From positions 55,044,417 to 55,108,416 of the forward strand of contig CM059198.1 in NCBI GenBank assembly GCA_030323885.1: a stretch of 64,000 nucleotides of DNA. The letters are read 5' to 3'. Under the pieces are notes generated by a model. It ran no database searches, was not told the origin of the DNA, and saw only the letters and a program-made list of their open reading frames with translations. This DNA is from Branchipolynoe longqiensis (Eukaryota > Annelida > Polychaeta > Phyllodocida > Polynoidae). A program made the position numbers and the translations under genes. Shown here piece after piece: positions 39,601 through 44,994 of the stretch (position 1 is its first letter; every line of letters starts with the position of its first letter).

Positions 39601-40059
39601 TAATAGTAGCAGTCTAAAGGCTTTAGTAAAGCAGAGTAATTTAATTAATGAGTCAGGCACAACTAATATGCCTATCACACATAGACTGGACTAAATAGTA
39701 AATGCGCACCTCTACTAGGCTCTAGCTTCTAACCAAACGTTAACTGAACACAGGTATCAAGTCACAAGTGCAGTGTCACTGAGTGTGGAGGACGGTGCAA
39801 GTGGTGGGCGTTTACTTTACATGGACTGACTAGTATCAGTGACTACTTAGGGCAGGCAACGTTGTCGTCACCAACACCGTTGAAACACGCCTACACGGCG
39901 ACAACTCCACACCCAGTACGCACCTGTATTCTCGGTAACTTCCGCTGGAAAAGCATCTCCTTCCAATTCTGCCATTTGATCTTGTTCCCTGGCGAGAAAA
40001 GCTGCCGCGGGGTCCTCCTCAGTAGGAGCGCTGCTCTCGAAAGCGTCAAATTCAGACAT
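12443..40059 (-). CDS. CLTA-like (Clc): Clathrin light chain, seven coding exons
   Basis: The clathrin light chain binds the clathrin heavy chain in triskelia and regulates coat assembly and the link to actin through Hip1/Hip1R-type proteins. Seven exons join in phase into 765 nt, a 254-residue protein (human light chains are about 230-250). Exon phases are 1, 1, 0, 0, 1, 2. Visible hallmarks are the N-terminal conserved segment EEDPAAAFLAREQDQMAELE (residues about 14-33, Hip-binding region), the heavy-chain-binding helix starting PEKIRVWREEQKENLE, continuing REEWREVAKRELEDWYRHRE, and the C-terminal block HEWERVTRLCEFNPK ... KDVSRMRSILLQLKQTPLVR. Every intron has GT-AG ends. Introns are about 4.2, 7.7, 1.2, 2.2, 1.1 and 10.5 kb and hold most of the mobile elements of the left half. 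The reading frame is intact throughout. Family assignment is very secure; whether it is the only paralogue cannot be judged here. Confidence 0.95.
13357..13640 (+). repeat. Two left ends of the TTAA MITE family in tandem
   Basis: TTTAAAGTTGCATAATCCGA at 13358 and TTAAAGTTGCAGTCCGATG at 13509 both match the left terminal inverted repeat of the element at 17146-17561. No right end is found before 13794, so these are truncated or overlapping copies. Confidence 0.6.
13794..14630 (+). repeat. CA-rich minisatellite with higher-order repeat
   Basis: Dense ACACAGACA, CACATACA and related units run for more than 800 bp. About every 230 bp a longer motif recurs (ACACCCRACCTGACTTKCAG after ACACCCAACATA), so the array is built of higher-order units. 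Long Cys/Val/Tyr-rich open frames on the minus strand are by-products. Confidence 0.9.
14640..14972 (+). repeat. Dispersed repeat ending in the right TIR of the TTAA MITE family, copy 2
   Basis: Copy of the segment at 7313-7617, with the same 5' block (AAAACCCTAGTGCCATGGGG) and the same right end GCCATCGGACCATGCAACTT. Confidence 0.65.
15535..15620 (+). repeat. Solitary fragment resembling the A-repeat terminus of the Ngaro-like elements
   Basis: CATTGTGCATGTTGCTGGTA then ACATGAGTAATTC closely resembles the first 35 bases of the A repeats at 40710 and 46428 and the start of the degenerate copy at 53918. No coding sequence follows, so this is a relic or solo terminus inside the clathrin light chain intron. 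Confidence 0.55.
15621..16592. other. Intron sequence with an LTR-like end and a small hairpin
   Basis: At 16280-16330 there is a copy of the LTR-like 3' end also found at 2140-2175. At about 16390-16432 CTGAAGTGGCGACCC and GGGTCGCAGCTTCAG form a hairpin. Nothing else was recognised. Confidence 0.4.
16593..17075 (+). mobile_element. MITE with short TIRs, internal 40-bp minisatellite and captured SINE tail, copy 1
   Basis: The ends are inverted: CAAGGATGAAAG at the left and CTTTCATCCCTG at the right. Inside, about 16705-16940, a 39-42-bp unit (TATACGCTGATAGTGCTG then a GTTTGCAYCAC block) repeats about five times. Next comes a 45-bp piece of the SINE family A tail, then a region unique to this family. 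The same arrangement occurs at 37476-37838. Confidence 0.7.
17146..17561 (+). mobile_element. TTAA-flanked MITE, full-length copy
   Basis: The ends are TTAAAGTTGCATAATCCGAT and, inverted, ATCGGATTATGCAATTTTAA. TTAA is present at both ends and could be a target-site duplication of the piggyBac type. The 416-bp interior is AT-rich and non-coding. Other copies are at 23861, 35769 and 36639, with truncated ones at 7500, 13357, 14880, 28081, 28824 and 34735. Confidence 0.75.
17562..21080. other. Clathrin light chain intron 6, unassigned part
   Basis: Mostly unique AT-rich sequence. A 48-bp SINE family A tail fragment lies at 18168-18215. Runs of C or G occur at 18743-18754 and 20577-20589. No exon with conserved protein content was seen. 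Confidence 0.45.
21092..21103 (-). CDS. Candidate alternative 12-nt microexon of clathrin light chain
   Basis: Within the 10.5-kb last intron, a pyrimidine-rich stretch ends TGGCCTGCAG, followed by CGAAGCGAACCG and then the donor GTGAGTGC. Entered in phase 2 from exon 6, the 12 nt would add four residues between NNR and EAEAAF, giving NNREANREAEAAF, and leave in phase 2 for exon 7. In vertebrates the neuron-specific insert occupies this exact junction. The evidence is splice-site quality, phase and position only; chance occurrence of such a short exon in 10 kb is possible. Confidence 0.35.
21104..23092. other. Clathrin light chain intron 6, part nearest exon 6
   Basis: Contains short TA-rich stretches near 21290-21390 and an 11-G run at 22340-22350. 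No further exon or shared repeat was recognised. Confidence 0.45.
23093..23204 (-). CDS. CLTA-like (Clc): Clathrin light chain exon 6 (heavy-chain-binding helix)
   Basis: After the acceptor GTGTGTAG it codes DAEAEVKREEWREVAKRELE, then DWYRHREEQQEKAKKNNR. It ends in phase 2 at the donor GTATGT. This is the charged coiled-coil helix that lies along the heavy-chain proximal leg. The NNR ending is where vertebrate transcripts receive the neuron-specific insert. Confidence 0.95.
23861..24208 (+). mobile_element. TTAA-flanked MITE, full-length copy in intron 5
   Basis: The left end is TTAAGGTTGCAGTCCGATGG and the right end is CATCGGACTATGCAGCTTTAA. It is 348 bp long and contains the family's conserved inner blocks (for example AAATTAATTTTGGCAAGCAC), also seen in the copy at 35769. 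Confidence 0.75.
24286..24397 (-). CDS. CLTA-like (Clc): Clathrin light chain exon 5 (start of heavy-chain-binding helix)
   Basis: The exon codes QASSDPYSAITSQDRQIQ, then the hallmark EPEKIRVWREEQKENLEVK. It ends with one base of the next codon before the donor GTAAAG (phase 1). The acceptor is a tandem CAGCAG, so splicing at the second AG would start at 24394 and drop one Gln. The block EPE(K/S)IRxWREEQ is nearly invariant in clathrin light chains. Confidence 0.93.
25361..25682 (-). repeat. tRNA-derived SINE family A, near full length, intron 4
   Basis: The plus strand shows the tail first (TTTTACGTCCTGGCAACATC), then the body, then the degenerate B-box region and AATTCAGCCACTGTCTCTGG at the head end. 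It is therefore inserted in minus orientation, parallel to the gene. Confidence 0.8.
26241..26461 (+). repeat. SINE family B, head missing
   Basis: Body from GCCCCCAGCTCTGCCAATTT through AACTTACAGCGTCATCAAAG to the end TTTCCCCTGCTTAAACAACT. It matches the full copy at 58385-58700 but lacks the tRNA-like head, as expected for 5' truncation. Confidence 0.75.
26606..26704 (-). CDS. CLTA-like (Clc): Clathrin light chain exon 4
   Basis: The acceptor GTTTGCAG and the donor GTAAGC bound 33 codons: MFGSAPAEDYSMLNTDMGD, then AFATVPNSDPFSDV. It is acidic and proline-containing, as expected for the linker before the helix. It is phase 0 on both sides. Confidence 0.85.
26705..27912. other. Clathrin light chain intron 3
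   Basis: Holds a 55-bp SINE family A tail fragment at about 26888-26945. Between 27090 and 27520 there are repeated AAAAAAGTATAA-type strings. No other feature was seen. Confidence 0.5.
27913..27938 (-). CDS. CLTA-like (Clc): Clathrin light chain exon 3 (26-nt microexon)
   Basis: The acceptor ACCATTCAG and the consensus donor GTAAGTTG enclose 26 nt. Entering in phase 1 it codes G-ADNVEVGD and exits in phase 0. It is needed: exon 2 ends in phase 1 and exon 4 must be entered in phase 0, so skipping it breaks the frame. The perfect phase match on both sides is the evidence, because the encoded residues are in the variable linker. Confidence 0.82.
28081..28380 (+). repeat. Truncated TTAA MITE copy
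   Basis: The left end AAATTGCACAATACGATGAA matches the family TIR. The inner block AGATTACAACGATCAATATA is recognisable, after which the copy ends without a right TIR. Confidence 0.5.
28824..29405 (+). mobile_element. TTAA MITE copy split by a chimeric SINE
   Basis: The left end is GTTTGCACAATCCGATGG and the right end is ACTATTCAGCTTTAA. Between 29148 and 29349 a chimeric SINE is inserted, made of the SINE B 3' end followed by the SINE A head. The MITE resumes with GTGTTTTGGTTTAGAAAATG. Confidence 0.65.
29148..29349 (-). repeat. Chimeric SINE (family B tail joined to family A head)
   Basis: The plus strand begins GCAGGGGAAATTTCAGTCGC, the inverted 3' end of SINE family B. After CATTCCACTGCT it switches to CCTTGCCCCATCCTAATAAT, the body of SINE family A, and continues to the complete family A head (GATTCGAACCCACGATC, then CATTCAGCCATCCCATC). 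Both parts have the same orientation. Confidence 0.7.
29406..30959. other. Clathrin light chain intron 2, unassigned part
   Basis: No exon, RNA gene or clear repeat recognised. A short string near 30000-30050 (GATTGATGGTGGTTTTTCAT, then CGGCAGGGAGGGCCATA) resembles one near 34380 and may be an old dispersed repeat. Confidence 0.4.
30960..31236 (-). repeat. tRNA-derived SINE family A, diverged copy
   Basis: The body (GCGCACTCATGGTGTG, then ATCAGGCCACTGGCACCATG, CTGAGCTAACCAGTCCTTGC) and the head region (ATACCGATTGGGCCACCGGG) are recognisable with many changes. The tail is not preserved. Confidence 0.65.
31500..32150 (+). repeat. Degenerate tandem repeat, unit about 80 bp
   Basis: Imperfect units recur with landmarks AAGATGTGCAT, ACAGAA(T)AAAGTTATCGGA, GATAATGAGC and TCACAAACAATGTAAAGT at about 80-bp spacing (for example near 31600, 31680, 31760, 32020 and 32105). 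The middle part (31790-31990) has lost the pattern. Confidence 0.55.
32600..32885 (-). repeat. tRNA-derived SINE family A, diverged copy
   Basis: The tail (GGGTTTACATCTTAGCAACA), the body (ATATCCTACTCAATCACATA) and the B-box region (GGTTCGAACCAATGAACTCC) are recognisable; an internal part is deleted after the tail. Confidence 0.65.
32947..33751 (+). mobile_element. Nonautonomous DNA transposon with perfect TIRs
   Basis: The first 22 bases (starting GGGTCACTCTCCTGAAAACT) are the exact reverse complement of the last ones (ending AGTTTTCAGGAGAGTGACCC). The 805-bp interior is AT-rich and shows no coding potential. Immediate flanks are TTTAT and TTAAA; no clear target-site duplication can be fixed. 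Superfamily is not assigned. Confidence 0.75.
33752..34589. other. Clathrin light chain intron 2, unassigned part
   Basis: AT-rich, with a 12-C run at 34015-34026. No other feature seen. Confidence 0.45.
34590..34722 (-). repeat. SINE family A, tail and partial body
   Basis: The plus strand shows GGAGTTTCAGGTCCTGGCAC, then TCATATCATGACCCGACATC, then CACTGAGCTAACCAGCCC. The region between tail and body is deleted and the head is absent. Confidence 0.6.
34735..34898 (+). repeat. Right part of a TTAA MITE copy
   Basis: Contains the family's inner blocks (TTCAAATATCTGCAAAGTTA, then AACGATCAACCTAATA) and a degraded right end ACCAGACTAGGCAACTTTCA. Confidence 0.5.
34970..35293 (-). repeat. tRNA-derived SINE family A, best preserved minus-strand copy
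   Basis: Complete from the tail TTTACGTCCTAGCAACATCT to the head end AACTCATTCGGCCATCCCGT. The B-box region reads GGGTTCGAACCCACGACC on the plus strand and the A-box region lies in the last 40 bases. It defines the family consensus together with the copies at 25361 and 8213. Confidence 0.85.
35603..35710 (-). CDS. CLTA-like (Clc): Clathrin light chain exon 2 (108 nt, linker)
   Basis: The acceptor CTTTTCAG and the donor GTAAATC bound a 108-nt open segment. In phase 1 it reads E-SDAVTAATGSPSLPIADEI and on to FADNI. This is the poorly conserved acidic linker between the N-terminal segment and the heavy-chain-binding helix. It has the same phase at both ends and a length divisible by three, so it could be skipped without a frameshift. 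It was identified from splice sites and phase because the protein sequence here is not conserved. Confidence 0.8.
35769..36120 (+). mobile_element. TTAA MITE family, near full-length copy in intron 1
   Basis: The left end AAGCTGCATAGTCCGATGG lies 59 bp from the acceptor of exon 2. The right end is CATCGGACTATGCATGTTTAA. The inner block CAAATTAATTTTGGCGTGCA is shared with 23861. The left TTAA is altered. Confidence 0.7.
36639..36996 (+). mobile_element. TTAA MITE family, full-length copy in intron 1
   Basis: The left end TTAAAAGTTGCAGAGTCTGA and the right end CATCGGACTATGTAGCTTTAA are inverted repeats and TTAA flanks both. It is 358 bp and non-coding. Confidence 0.72.
37476..37838 (+). mobile_element. 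MITE with minisatellite and captured SINE tail, copy 2
   Basis: The left end is CAGGGATGAAGG and the right end is CTTTCATCTTTG. It has about three units of the 40-bp minisatellite against about five in the copy at 16593, with the same SINE family A tail fragment at the same internal position (37706-37757). Confidence 0.7.
38248..38529 (+). mobile_element. Short TIR element with 3-bp CTG flanks, intron 1
   Basis: The left TIR is GGCTGCGTTCAAGGTACACC; the right end is its near-complement. CTG precedes and follows the element. The 282-bp interior holds a hairpin (AATGGCAGCC ... GGTGCAGCCATT) like that at 5924. A three-base duplication of this kind is compatible with a PIF/Harbinger-like origin, which is an inference. 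Confidence 0.65.
38761..38945 (-). repeat. SINE family A, 3' half
   Basis: Tail and body up to CTGAGCTAACCAGTCCTTGC, then cut off by the duplicated unit starting at 38954. A separate tail fragment is at 38685-38715. Confidence 0.7.
38954..39540 (+). repeat. Direct duplication, two 240-bp copies 340 bp apart
   Basis: Copy 1 at 38954-39194 and copy 2 at 39294-39540 both begin GCCCTGTTGTGAATGTATGC and both end CATTACACCCCCTCTAT, with few differences. The spacer contains a smaller direct repeat, ATCAATCAGTGGTCAGAG twice. Non-coding. Confidence 0.8.
39924..40059 (-). CDS. CLTA-like (Clc): Clathrin light chain exon 1 (start exon)
   Basis: The ATG at 40059 opens MSEFDAFESSAPTEEDPAAA, continuing through the conserved FLAREQDQMAELEGD. 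It codes 45 residues plus one base and ends at a donor GTGCGT (phase 1). This is the first coding exon because the protein starts at the normal family position just before the EEDPAAAFL segment. The 5' UTR beginning upstream is CpG-containing. Confidence 0.93.
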
Positions 40060-40097
40060 TTTTCTGGCGTGATATGACAGGTTCGGTGGGAGGATAC

Positions 40098-40116
40098 AAG
40101 ATGGACACCGGAAGTG
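40098..40116 (-). promoter_or_regulatory. ETS-like and YY1-like motifs in the clathrin light chain promoter region
   Basis: On the transcript strand CACTTCCGG (40116-40108) is an ETS core, and CCATCTTG (40105-40098) is the reverse complement of a YY1-type CAAGATGG. They lie 39-57 nt upstream of the ATG at 40059. ETS plus YY1 close to the start is typical of TATA-less housekeeping promoters. No TATA box was seen. Confidence 0.45.
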
Positions 40117-40419
40117 ACTTAATGCGAACCTATTGTTTGTACTTTTCCGTCAGTTAGAACTGAGTTGATTAAATTCGCAGTGAATACTTCAATAATATTT
40201 AACAATGTATAATTCTACCTATATAGAACTGACTCTTTTATTATTTTTACTAAGTATATTGCGTTAGCCAATCATTGTCCGTGGAATTATTTCTGCTTCC
40301 GAAAATCACATTCTCAACTTCTGGTAGCAACGATAAATAAATAAAGAGCAGAGCCAGAGGAGACTAGTCTACATAAAAGAACCATAAGCAATAACGAAAG
40401 AGCAAAATAGAAAGGTTTG
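40117..40419. other. Upstream region of the clathrin light chain gene
   Basis: No element recognised beyond the promoter motifs listed nearer the start codon. Confidence 0.4.
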
Positions 40420-40697
40420 TCTGTTGTTGTTTTACATCCTAGCAACAGCTAAGGTCATATCAGGACTGGTACGACTTGTGACAGTACCCACTCAGGGTGA
40501 CTTTATAGTGCTGCCCCACTGGGAGACCAGCACCATGACCTGATATCCCACTCAGTCACATACATTATCCTGACACTGAACCAACCAGTCCTTGCCCTAT
40601 CCTCATAATGCCGGTTTGACTCGACCGGGAACCAAACTCCCGATCTCCTGCACTCGAGGCCCGCCAATCTACCCATTCGGCCACCGTGCTCGGTCAA
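40420..40697 (-). repeat. SINE family A abutting the Ngaro-like element
   Basis: Runs from the tail TTTACATCCTAGCAACAGCT to the head end CATTCGGCCACCGTGCTCGG. It ends 13 bp before the A1 repeat of the YR element at 40710. Confidence 0.75.
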
Positions 40698-40709
40698 AAG
40701 ACAAAAAGA

Positions 40710-40907
40710 AATTGTACATGTTGCCGGTAACATGCGTAATTCAAAACCCTGACGACGGGCTGGATTATGAACACCATAGATACCAATTGTAGGATGCGTT
40801 GCTAGGATCCAAGTTAACTTCCGGTAGGGGATTCAAAGGATAGGCCAGTTGCTGCCTGACAATCATCCACGACGGATCGGTTTACCATAGCACACACACA
40901 AACTTCA
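40710..40907 (+). repeat. A1 split direct repeat of the Ngaro-like element
   Basis: 198 bp, matching A2 at 46428-46625. The first 25 bases hold the quasi-palindrome CATGTTGCCGGTAACATG (40717-40734). It is the left terminus of the element and precedes ORF1 by 16 bp. Confidence 0.9.
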
Positions 40908-40923
40908 AAGTTCGGCAATCATA

Positions 40924-42168
40924 ATGCCTAAAGCATCCAAGATTCGCTCGGAGGTTGGGAGATATTCAAGGGCGTTACTTGAATCTATGGAGCTGCCATG
41001 TCATTCGGGTGGTTCGGGCGGGAGAAGGTCCGCCGGCCGTCCGCCATCGTCGGGTCGTTTACACTTGGATAATCTGCGGACATCTCCTCCATCTGGCATG
41101 ATAGCAGGACCTAGCGTAGCGGCGACGGTGGAGGATATATCCCGCTTGCTGGATGAGAAGCTAGTTTCTGCACAGCAACCGTTACTGGCGCGGATTGAGT
41201 GTTTGGAATTAAATAATGTGTCAGTTTCGCCAATTTCAGCGCAGCCGCAGAGCGGGCCGGATGTTATGATGGATGACGTCACGGAGGTCGATGGAGTCAC
41301 GGTTATTCGCAAGGCAAGAAAACGGAAAGTTCGTCCGGCCCGTTCGTGCGTAGGATGCGGTGAGGCTGGCACCAATGACTCAGGTAGAGCAGTTTCACTT
41401 AGTACTAGTATTGCTTCGTGCGTGGTAGACGCCCCAAATTCATCGCCTGAGTGTAAATGTAGAAAAAAGCGTAGACATGCTGCGGCTAACGTGAATAGTG
41501 ACTCTGATAGTGATGATGGGATGATGACAGAACTAATTCGACTAGTTGGGAAGAAAGCAAGGCGGGGGAAGGTTGTCAAGTTACTCCCTCACAAGTATGT
41601 CATTCGTGACGAGAAAAAGGGTAAGGTTGCTTTGGGGGACTCAAAATGGTTTGAGTATTTGTCGGCCATACGACGCATGATAAAGCGGGGCGATGTACCG
41701 GACACATGGATCCCGAAGCTGGACAATCATATAGATACTATTTTAGAATTAGCACACAGTTACACATGGAACACCTGTTTAGAATATAGCGAAATTTTTT
41801 TTAACATGATCGCTGACAAGCGGTTGCCTGATGAATGGGACGATGAGGCTAAAATCATCGAAGTGCGTCGGGACGTGTGCGGCCTGGGTCAGCGAGTGCC
41901 TAAGACAATTGCCAAGTCTGTGAGAGATGGTTCTACTGGGGACTTTAACAGGGAGTTGGATGGGCGGCCTTGTATAATTTGGAATCGTGGCAGGTCGTGT
42001 GGGTTCCTAGGTGATCATGGGGAGGGTGATAACAAATATCTCCATGTGTGTTCATACTGCGCGTATAAGCTGAGGAAGAAACATGTGCATAAGGAGGCGG
42101 ACTGTAAATCTAAGTTGCGCGCAAAAGACACAACACCCGAAACTGACACTCGTTCCAAGGTTTTTTAG
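40924..42168 (+). CDS. Ngaro-like ORF1 (Gag-like, Cys/His C-terminus)
   Basis: 414 residues, starting 16 bp after the A1 repeat. Residues about 60-150 include an amphipathic stretch beginning VAATVEDISRLLDEKL and a basic KARKRKVRPARSC patch with CVGCGEA. A second basic patch (CRKKRRHAAAN) follows. The C-terminal domain (about 215-400) contains WNRGRSCGFLGDHGEGDNKY and a Cys/His arrangement, HVCSYCAYKLRKKHVHKEADC. This pattern of a W-N-x-G-x-C segment, then H-V-C-x-x-C and H-x4-C, is typical of ORF1 proteins of DIRS/Ngaro elements. It presumably binds element RNA as a Gag-like protein, which is inferred from position. The frame is intact; it stops 47 bp before ORF2. Confidence 0.8.
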   Translation: MPKASKIRSEVGRYSRALLESMELPCHSGGSGGRRSAGRPPSSGRLHLDNLRTSPPSGMIAGPSVAATVEDISRLLDEKLVSAQQPLLARIECLELNNVSVSPISAQPQSGPDVMMDDVTEVDGVTVIRKARKRKVRPARSCVGCGEAGTNDSGRAVSLSTSIASCVVDAPNSSPECKCRKKRRHAAANVNSDSDSDDGMMTELIRLVGKKARRGKVVKLLPHKYVIRDEKKGKVALGDSKWFEYLSAIRRMIKRGDVPDTWIPKLDNHIDTILELAHSYTWNTCLEYSEIFFNMIADKRLPDEWDDEAKIIEVRRDVCGLGQRVPKTIAKSVRDGSTGDFNRELDGRPCIIWNRGRSCGFLGDHGEGDNKYLHVCSYCAYKLRKKHVHKEADCKSKLRAKDTTPETDTRSKVF

Positions 42169-42215
42169 ATAGCAGTCGGCGCGGGACTGGTGTTGATGTT
42201 GACGGTTCGAATGAG

Positions 42216-44981
42216 ATGGTCAGCAGTGTCAAGGCGTCACAAAGTGGTCGAGATGTCGTCATAGTAACTGCGGACCCAGCCAGCGTGGGATATGAACAGG
42301 TCGGTGAGGATGTTGTAACGGTTCCTTGTTCTAATTTACATTTGCTTAAAGCTGTTTCCTTGCCGTGTGTTACTGCACGGCCGGTTGTTGAATTAGGGTT
42401 AGATGTTACCGTGAATAATGTTAGTGTAACAAAATTGCTTCATGGTAGTCGATCTAGTGTAGTTGGTCGATCTAGGTTTTCTTGGTATAATACACAGATT
42501 AGAAAATTTAATAGTACGGCGCAGCAAGCAAAGGAAGCAGTTATTGAAGCTAGTGTAAATTTGAATCGTCATTCCTCCCGATCACATCACGCACACCTGG
42601 TTGGGTTCCATCGACGCAGTTGCCATAGCAACGTGTCAACATTGGACTCTACGCCGTTGGATTCCTGCTCTCTGGATCCAGAGAATTTGGCAATTCTGCA
42701 CTGTGGCCACACGACCACCGGTGGGGGCTGTCGTTTCCCCACCATGGATGGCCCTGTGCCTCCATATACTTTCAACCCTAACTCTGCTGCTAGTCCTGCC
42801 ACTAGCGTGTTTAGTACTTTACCTCTTCCCTCACCTCCATGCCAAAATTCTGTCTCTGGGTTAAAGGTTGCCCTTTTGCCGGTTGTTAAAGATGTTTCTA
42901 GTGTTAAATTGTGTGGTCGTGGGCCTTGCTCTATTAGAAAATATTCGGACATTAATGGTCTTGACTGTGGCTGCACTGCCACCGGCGGAGGCTGTCGTTT
43001 CGCCGCCTTGGAGGGCTCCATGCCTCCAAAATCTGTAGTTGATAAGGTTCTGGTGTTGCCGCATGGTATGGCGCCACCCTCTGTTGAGTTGGTTGGTAAT
43101 AATGAGTTAGAAGCGTTTACTTTTGATGTTAACCCTGTTGCTGTTGGTAATGTTTCACTTGCTGGTTCGTCTACCCCTACATGTGTAAATACTGACAGTT
43201 TAAACGTAGATATGGTGGTTGATAGTCAGGAGCAGTTTTGTGAAAAGTCACCGGTTGAGTATAGGAGTCATATTTTGAAGTCTTGGCCTAACTTGACTGA
43301 TAACTGTCATTTGTTTCTGGAATATGCGGAGATCTATGCGGCGGTCAGAGCGACTGGCCTTCCAAATTATATGGGTGCAAGAATACCAATTCCTTCTGGT
43401 TTAGTTATTACAAGCTGGCAGAATTTACTGCCAGATTATGCTGATAAAGAGTTAATTGATTTTCTGGATTACGGATGGCCTGCCAACTTCACCGGTGAAT
43501 TCACCCCTATTGCTTCTAACTGTAATCACACATGCAATGAGAAAGATTTGTTTTGGATTAATGAGTATATACGTACTGAACTATCTCATAAGGCAATATT
43601 AGGTCCATTTGATGAGTTGCCTTTCACTCCGTGGGCTCAAATTAGTCCCATTATGACCCGACCAAAAAAGAACACTGACGAACGTCGTATTATTGTGGAC
43701 TTGAGTTTTCCTAGGAAAGGTAGCGTTAACGCGGGTATTGTAAAGGGTTTTTATCAGGGTAAGAGATATAAATATTATTTACCTACTATTATGTCCCTAG
43801 CTAAAGAAGTTACTCGGTTGGGAAAGATGTGCTATATATGGTCCATAGATCTGGCGAGGGCATACAGGCAATTACGAACCTGCCCCTTAAGTGTGCCTTT
43901 GTTTGGGATTAAAGTAGATAATAAATTTTATTTTGACACGGCGCCCCCTTTTGGCTGCAGGACTTCTAGTATGGCGTGTGCGAGGACAACAGCGGCAGTG
44001 GTCCATTTAATGAGAAAACAAGGTTTCTTTGCAGTGTGTTTTTTAGATGATTTTGTGGGAGTTGAGAGTACATTCGAAAAGGCACAGCGAGCATATGCAC
44101 ATATACTGAGTTTAACTAAAACACTGGGTTTAAACATTTCGGTTAAAAAGTGTAGTCCCCCCGTCACTAAATTAATTTGGCTAGGATATGAAATTGACTC
44201 AGAGAAGATGGTAGTGAGAATTCCAAACGAAAAATTACTGGACATTTTAGTGGAATGTCAAAAATGGGTGATTGGTGCTAGGGTAACAAGGAAAAATGTT
44301 CAGAGGCTGGTGGGTAGGCTGCAATTTATTTCGAAATGTATTGTTTCGTCTAGGATTTTCATGAATAGGATCCTAGCATTTCTTAGGTCATGTCCTTTTG
44401 CTGGTAAGGTTATTGTTAGTCAGGATTTAGTACGGGACATTGCATGGTTTTTGAGATTCGCAGAAGGGACTAATAGGCTAGTTTTATTGAAACATGCCCC
44501 GAAGGAAAGGTGGGTCATCGAATGTGATTCTTCGTTGTTGGGTGGGGGGGCATTCAGTATAAGAAATTTTTATTCCGAACTATATACTGGTGATTTCTTG
44601 AATAATGGCTTCCATATAGCTCAGCTGGAGGCGATAAATCTTGTGGTAGCTTTAAAAACTCTAGCGCCTTCAGCTCCCCAAAATTTCCTTATTATTATCA
44701 ATACTGATAATGCTGCTTCCCAACAGGTTTTATCTTCTGGTGCTGGGAAGGACCCCGTGTTGTGTGCTTGCGCCAGGGAAATTTGGCGTTTCGCAGCGAT
44801 TCACTCGTGCGAGGTTCAGGTTGTACACAAGGCGGGGGCCGACCTGGTGCTGGCGGATGCTCTTAGTAGGTTGCATTTTGATAAGAAATCGAAACAAGTA
44901 GCTGACCGAATTTGTCAGGAGAGACTGTTAACCAGAGTACATGTTTCTCATGATTGTGATATACTTGATTTATTCTTGTAA
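42216..44981 (+). CDS. Ngaro-like ORF2: reverse transcriptase and RNase H
   Basis: 921 residues. The first about 390 residues are a variable extension with two copies of a Cys motif (HCGHTTTGGGCRFPTMDGP near residue 163 and DCGCTATGGGCRFAALEGS near 251). The RT domain spans about 400-740. Key points are RPKKNTDERRIIVDLSFP, the catalytic Asp in SIDLARAYRQL (about 544), FGCRTSSMACARTT, and the catalytic loop FLDDF (Asp pair about 611-612). It has LDD where many reverse transcriptases have YxDD. RNase H follows, with ECDSSLLGG (about 771), AQLEAINLVVAL, INTDNAAS and VHKAGADLVLADALSR. The protein copies element RNA into DNA. The upstream ORF ends 47 bp before; the stop codon TAA overlaps an ATG (TAATG) that is not in the YR frame. 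The frame is intact throughout. Confidence 0.92.
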   Translation: MVSSVKASQSGRDVVIVTADPASVGYEQVGEDVVTVPCSNLHLLKAVSLPCVTARPVVELGLDVTVNNVSVTKLLHGSRSSVVGRSRFSWYNTQIRKFNSTAQQAKEAVIEASVNLNRHSSRSHHAHLVGFHRRSCHSNVSTLDSTPLDSCSLDPENLAILHCGHTTTGGGCRFPTMDGPVPPYTFNPNSAASPATSVFSTLPLPSPPCQNSVSGLKVALLPVVKDVSSVKLCGRGPCSIRKYSDINGLDCGCTATGGGCRFAALEGSMPPKSVVDKVLVLPHGMAPPSVELVGNNELEAFTFDVNPVAVGNVSLAGSSTPTCVNTDSLNVDMVVDSQEQFCEKSPVEYRSHILKSWPNLTDNCHLFLEYAEIYAAVRATGLPNYMGARIPIPSGLVITSWQNLLPDYADKELIDFLDYGWPANFTGEFTPIASNCNHTCNEKDLFWINEYIRTELSHKAILGPFDELPFTPWAQISPIMTRPKKNTDERRIIVDLSFPRKGSVNAGIVKGFYQGKRYKYYLPTIMSLAKEVTRLGKMCYIWSIDLARAYRQLRTCPLSVPLFGIKVDNKFYFDTAPPFGCRTSSMACARTTAAVVHLMRKQGFFAVCFLDDFVGVESTFEKAQRAYAHILSLTKTLGLNISVKKCSPPVTKLIWLGYEIDSEKMVVRIPNEKLLDILVECQKWVIGARVTRKNVQRLVGRLQFISKCIVSSRIFMNRILAFLRSCPFAGKVIVSQDLVRDIAWFLRFAEGTNRLVLLKHAPKERWVIECDSSLLGGGAFSIRNFYSELYTGDFLNNGFHIAQLEAINLVVALKTLAPSAPQNFLIIINTDNAASQQVLSSGAGKDPVLCACAREIWRFAAIHSCEVQVVHKAGADLVLADALSRLHFDKKSKQVADRICQERLLTRVHVSHDCDILDLFL

Positions 44982-44994
44982 TGGCTCTGCGTAG

